Shown here one piece after another: positions 5,140 through 7,619 of a stretch of DNA of 7,619 bases. A program made the translations under genes and the position numbers. The stretch is from JAUWOY01 sp034431315. GTDB taxonomy: Bacteria; Chloroflexota; Anaerolineae; VGOG01. Below the pieces are notes generated by a model, which saw only the letters and a list, made by a program, of their open reading frames with translations, was not told the origin of the DNA and made no database searches. The stretch is from positions 1 through 7,619 of the forward strand of contig DAOUDK010000033.1 of the NCBI GenBank assembly GCA_034431315.1, given 5' to 3'. Positions within the stretch are counted from its first letter, which is position 1; each line of letters opens with the position of its first letter.

Positions 5140-7392
5140 ATGTCAACTGAAGGATCTACAAACATACCCAAAGAGACTCCTTCTTCGCCCGCGCGCCGCC
5201 TGTGGTGGCTGATCCCCGTGGCAGTGCTCATCGCGGTGCTCATCGCCGGGTGGCTGTTCGTCAACCAGCGCCGGCAGGTCTACCAGGACTACCTGGCTCG
5301 TATCCGGCCCGGGGTGACCATCGCCGGCCTAGACGTGGGCGGGATGACGCCCGACGAGGCCCAGACCCTGGTGCGCCAAAAATGGGCAGAGCCGCTGGCC
5401 CAACCCATTGAGCTTCGCTACCTCGACCGCAGCCAGGAGCTCGACCCGTCCGCCGTAGGCTTCACCGTGCTGGCGGAGGCGATGGTGAACAAAGCCGCCG
5501 CTATCGGCGCGGACGCTCGCTTCAACGATTTCCTCTTCCAAACCCCACCGCCCTTCGACGTGGACGTGCCCTTGCAGACCCAGTTCGACCAAGCGCTGCT
5601 GGTTGACCTGGTGGATGATCTCGCCGCAGGCGTTGATCGTCCGCTGCGAGACCATCGCCTCAGCGCGGAAGACCTGGCCTTCTACCCCGGCCAGACCGGG
5701 TTCGAGCTTGATCGCCTCGAGGCTGTGGACAGAATCGCCGCAGCTCTGCCCGACCCAGAGGCGCGTACCGTCACGCTGTCCGTTGCCGTCCTTGAGGTTG
5801 CGCCGCTGGACGAGGCCAACCTACATGCTGAGCTGAAGGTTATCGCCGCAGAGGTTGATCATCCGACGCGGGAGCATCGCCTCAGTGCGGAAGACCTGGC
5901 CTTCTACCCTGGCGAGGCAGGACTGGAACTCGACCGCGATGGGGCTGTGGCGAGGATCACCGCCGCCCTGGCCGACGGAGAGACGATCCCTGTCGAGTTG
6001 CCAGTTGCCCTCGTCGAGGTTGCGCCGCTGGACGAAGCCGACCTGCGTTCCGAGTTGGAGGTTATCGCCGCAGGCGTTGATCATCCGGTGCGAGAGCACC
6101 GCCTCAGCCCAGAAGACCTGGCCTTCTATCCCGGCCAGGCAGGGGTCGAGCTTGACCGCGACGAGGCTGTGGCCAGGATCGCCGCAGCCCTGGCCAACGG
6201 AGAGACGCGGCCCGTCGAGCTGCCAGTTGCCGTCGTCGAGGTTACGCCACTGGACGAGACCGACTTGCGTTCTGAGTTGGAGGCTATCGCCGTTGTCTAC
6301 AACATCCCACCGAGGCCAGCCCGGGCGATGAGCACCACCCTGGAAGACGACCCGCGCTGGCCCGAGTCGTGGACGCCCTTCGACGCCGACCTGACCATCT
6401 ACGACTTCGAGCCGGGGCGGATGGGCCGCGCGCTGGACGTGGAAGCCTCGCTGACGGCCATTACCATTGCCCTGGCCTCCGATGCAACTGAGCCTATCTC
6501 CCTGGTCATCACCGACGTAGCCCCGGTGCCGCTCACCCTGTCCGACCTCAAGCCGCTGCTGCTCGACATCAGCAGTGACTTCACCGGCACGACCGGCCTG
6601 TACGTGCAGGACCTCTCCACTGGCGAGGAGCTCACCCACAATATCCACGTAGTGTACGCCGGAATGAGCCTGCTCAAGGCTGGCATCCTGGTCACCGCCT
6701 ACCGCACCTGGGACGGCGACCTGCCCGATGACATCCAGCTTAGCGTTTCCTACATGATCTCCGAGAGCGTCAACGCCGCCGCCAACTTGGTGCTGATGGG
6801 CATCGGCGAAGGGGACGCGACGGAGGGGGTGAAGGCGGTCAACGAGACCTTCCGCGACCTGGGCCTGGCCCGTACCTTCATGCGTCAGCCTTATTATGTC
6901 GAGGGCGGGACCCACTGGCCCTCCATCCCCAAGCCCGACCTGCCCGAGGTGGACGTGCCCGCCGCCGAGGCCGCCATTGATACCCGTCCCGATCCCATGA
7001 TGCAGACCTGGCTGGCTGACCTGGCCGTGCTGTGGGAGGCGATTTACCGGGGCTGCCAGGGTGAAGGCAAGCTACTGGCGGCTTATGACAACCTGACCGC
7101 CGAGGATTGCTGCGAGATGCTGGACTGGCTGAAGATCAATCCCCTGCGCAGCGTCATCGGAGCCAGCGTCCCGCCAGAGATACCCATCGCCCACAAGCAC
7201 GGCTGGGTGGGCGATACCCGCTCCGACATAGGGATCGTTTTCACTCCGCAGGGCGATTACCTGTTCGGGTTGTTCCTGTGGGAGGACACGGACTGGATCA
7301 ACTGGGATCGCTGCTTCCCCATCTTCCGCCGCCTGTCGGCCACGGTCTACAATTATTTCACGAGCATCCCCAAAGTGGTGACAGATGAGTAG
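5140..7392 (+). CDS. Membrane-anchored YoaR-like / beta-lactamase-fold protein with three tandem repeat domains
   Basis: The protein has 750 residues and starts at an ATG with GAGGT (5129-5133) 6 nt upstream; the gap from the previous stop is 10 nt. A short basic N-terminus precedes a membrane segment (about 21-41), so the bulk is outside the cell. Residues about 57-135 form a YoaR-like domain (GVTIAGLDVGGMTPDEAQTL). Three 74-residue units (161-234, 235-308, 309-382) each carry HRLS-EDLAFYPG, and a diverged fourth unit spans about 383-465. The beta-lactamase-fold domain (about 466-740) has S510-L-L-K513, S543-V-N545 followed by AAANLVL, and K686-H-G688. As in the 994-2406 paralogue, the omega-loop glutamate is not found (Tyr585 by eye) and KTG is KHG. 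The repeats may lengthen a stalk or add wall-binding sites. A wall-active serine hydrolase is the likely role; its substrate cannot be read from sequence. Confidence 0.85.
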   Translation: MSTEGSTNIPKETPSSPARRLWWLIPVAVLIAVLIAGWLFVNQRRQVYQDYLARIRPGVTIAGLDVGGMTPDEAQTLVRQKWAEPLAQPIELRYLDRSQELDPSAVGFTVLAEAMVNKAAAIGADARFNDFLFQTPPPFDVDVPLQTQFDQALLVDLVDDLAAGVDRPLRDHRLSAEDLAFYPGQTGFELDRLEAVDRIAAALPDPEARTVTLSVAVLEVAPLDEANLHAELKVIAAEVDHPTREHRLSAEDLAFYPGEAGLELDRDGAVARITAALADGETIPVELPVALVEVAPLDEADLRSELEVIAAGVDHPVREHRLSPEDLAFYPGQAGVELDRDEAVARIAAALANGETRPVELPVAVVEVTPLDETDLRSELEAIAVVYNIPPRPARAMSTTLEDDPRWPESWTPFDADLTIYDFEPGRMGRALDVEASLTAITIALASDATEPISLVITDVAPVPLTLSDLKPLLLDISSDFTGTTGLYVQDLSTGEELTHNIHVVYAGMSLLKAGILVTAYRTWDGDLPDDIQLSVSYMISESVNAAANLVLMGIGEGDATEGVKAVNETFRDLGLARTFMRQPYYVEGGTHWPSIPKPDLPEVDVPAAEAAIDTRPDPMMQTWLADLAVLWEAIYRGCQGEGKLLAAYDNLTAEDCCEMLDWLKINPLRSVIGASVPPEIPIAHKHGWVGDTRSDIGIVFTPQGDYLFGLFLWEDTDWINWDRCFPIFRRLSATVYNYFTSIPKVVTDE
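5620..6285 (+). repeat. Three tandem 222 bp coding repeats
   Basis: Units at 5620-5841, 5842-6063 and 6064-6285 are each exactly 222 bp (74 codons). They share long stretches at DNA level, for example GAAGACCTGGCCTTCTA in all three, as well as at protein level (HRLS-EDLAFYPG...ELDR...AVARIAAAL...VEVAPLDE). Units 2 and 3 look closest to each other. The similarity at third codon positions points to recent duplication or ongoing gene conversion. Confidence 0.9.
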
Positions 7393-7619
7393 CTGGAAGT
7401 TGGAGGTTGGAGGTTGGAAGTTGGAGGTTGGAGGTTGGAGGTTGGAAGTTGGAGGTTGGAGGTTGGAGATTGGAGATTGGAAATTGGAAATTGGAGATTG
7501 GAAATTGGCTGGTGTCCTGGCATTGGTAGGGGTACTTCTCTTCTTTTCTCTAACCACTATCCGCTGCACGCCAGCTAGCTCCCCCAATCCCCCTGTCGTC
7601 ACCCCCTCTCCCCCAATCC
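7385..7619 (+). CDS. N-terminus of an exported Pro-rich protein, prefixed by a heptamer array; cut by window edge
   Basis: Seventy-eight codons are open to the right edge. The ATG lies inside the end of the upstream gene (ATGAGTAG, an 8 nt overlap), which suggests translational coupling; the only nearby ribosome-like bases (GGTGA, 7377-7381) are too close to be a good site. The protein starts MSSWKL, then carries heptapeptide repeats (EVGGWKL/EVGGWRL to EIGDWKL, to residue 41), then a hydrophobic stretch AGVLALVGVLLFFSLTTI, R60-C61, and a Pro/Ser/Thr-rich start of a linker. This matches the layout of the lipoprotein at 2415 (repeat, signal sequence, Cys, Pro-rich linker). IRC is a poor lipobox because of the arginine at -1, so lipidation is uncertain and it could be a membrane-anchored or secreted protein. 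Without the array the N-terminus would be a typical 26-residue signal sequence. Function unknown. Confidence 0.65.
   Translation, partial: MSSWKLEVGGWKLEVGGWRLEVGGWRLEIGDWKLEIGDWKLAGVLALVGVLLFFSLTTIRCTPASSPNPPVVTPSPPI
7395..7506 (+). repeat. Heptamer array 3 (GGARRTT), mixed variants
   Basis: Sixteen head-to-tail heptamers have variable bases, in order, AG, GG, GG, AG, GG, GG, GG, AG, GG, GG, GA, GA, AA, AA, GA, AA. The first ten are mostly an AG-GG-GG triplet of units (a 21 bp period), with one extra GG unit. The last six use only GA and AA. The array begins 2 bp after the stop codon of the 5140-7392 gene and lies inside the overlapping next reading frame. Removing 7403-7507 (105 bp) restores a simple MSSWKL-AGVLALVG junction. 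Confidence 0.95.

Noticed and set aside
4434..5264. Long minus-strand reading frame across the M23 domain
   Set aside because: The plus strand carries clear M23 motifs here; the reverse frame has no recognisable domain and is kept open partly by array 2.
994..7392. Beta-lactam resistance genes
   Set aside because: Both proteins lack the omega-loop glutamate motif and are fused to YoaR-like wall-associated domains, so a resistance role is not supported.
2417..7506. CRISPR array or diversity-generating retroelement
   Set aside because: Units are 7 bp without spacers, and no Cas gene, reverse transcriptase or template repeat is visible. The variation at two bases of each unit is within-array degeneracy.

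Overview
This 7.6 kb window is GC-rich, densely coding bacterial DNA with short intergenic gaps and strong AGGAGG-type ribosome sites. It looks like an environmental Chloroflexota (Anaerolineae-like) genome. That is inferred from the protein styles: Pro/Thr-rich lipoproteins, YoaR-like domains fused to serine beta-lactamase folds, an M14 peptidase of the HGGWE type, and many short interspersed repeats. The assignment rests on recall, not on a search.

Layout: (1) A leftward gene of unknown function runs off the left edge (1-483). (2) A divergent promoter region (484-662) holds two good promoters, each with a 17 bp spacer and an extended -10, and a heptamer-like GTGAAAC direct repeat between them. 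(3) Five rightward genes follow as a probable operon: a small DUF2007-type protein (663-947); a membrane-anchored YoaR/beta-lactamase-fold protein (994-2406); a 904-residue putative lipoprotein fusing an M14 carboxypeptidase, a propeller-like region and an M23 endopeptidase (2415-5129); a larger paralogue of the beta-lactamase-fold protein with three near-identical 74-residue repeats (5140-7392); and the start of another exported Pro-rich protein (7385 to the edge), overlapping its neighbour by 8 nt. The products look like extracytoplasmic, membrane-tethered cell-wall binding and processing proteins: two serine acyl-enzyme folds and two zinc peptidase domains.

The most unusual feature is a heptanucleotide tandem repeat (consensus GGANNTT, variable mostly at positions 4-5) present as three arrays (2417-2521, 4465-4569, 7395-7506), all lying inside reading frames. 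The repeat has no stop codon in any of six frames. Each array can be collapsed by exactly 105 bp (15 units, 35 codons) to give a natural-looking coding junction: two normal-length signal peptides and one domain boundary. The arrays occur in both orientations and encode quite different heptapeptides (EIGDWRL-like or NLQxPTS-like). They look like an expandable or mobile coding-compatible repeat that has entered the 5' ends and a linker of envelope genes. No rRNA, tRNA, CRISPR array, transposase or integrase was seen, and no convincing terminator.
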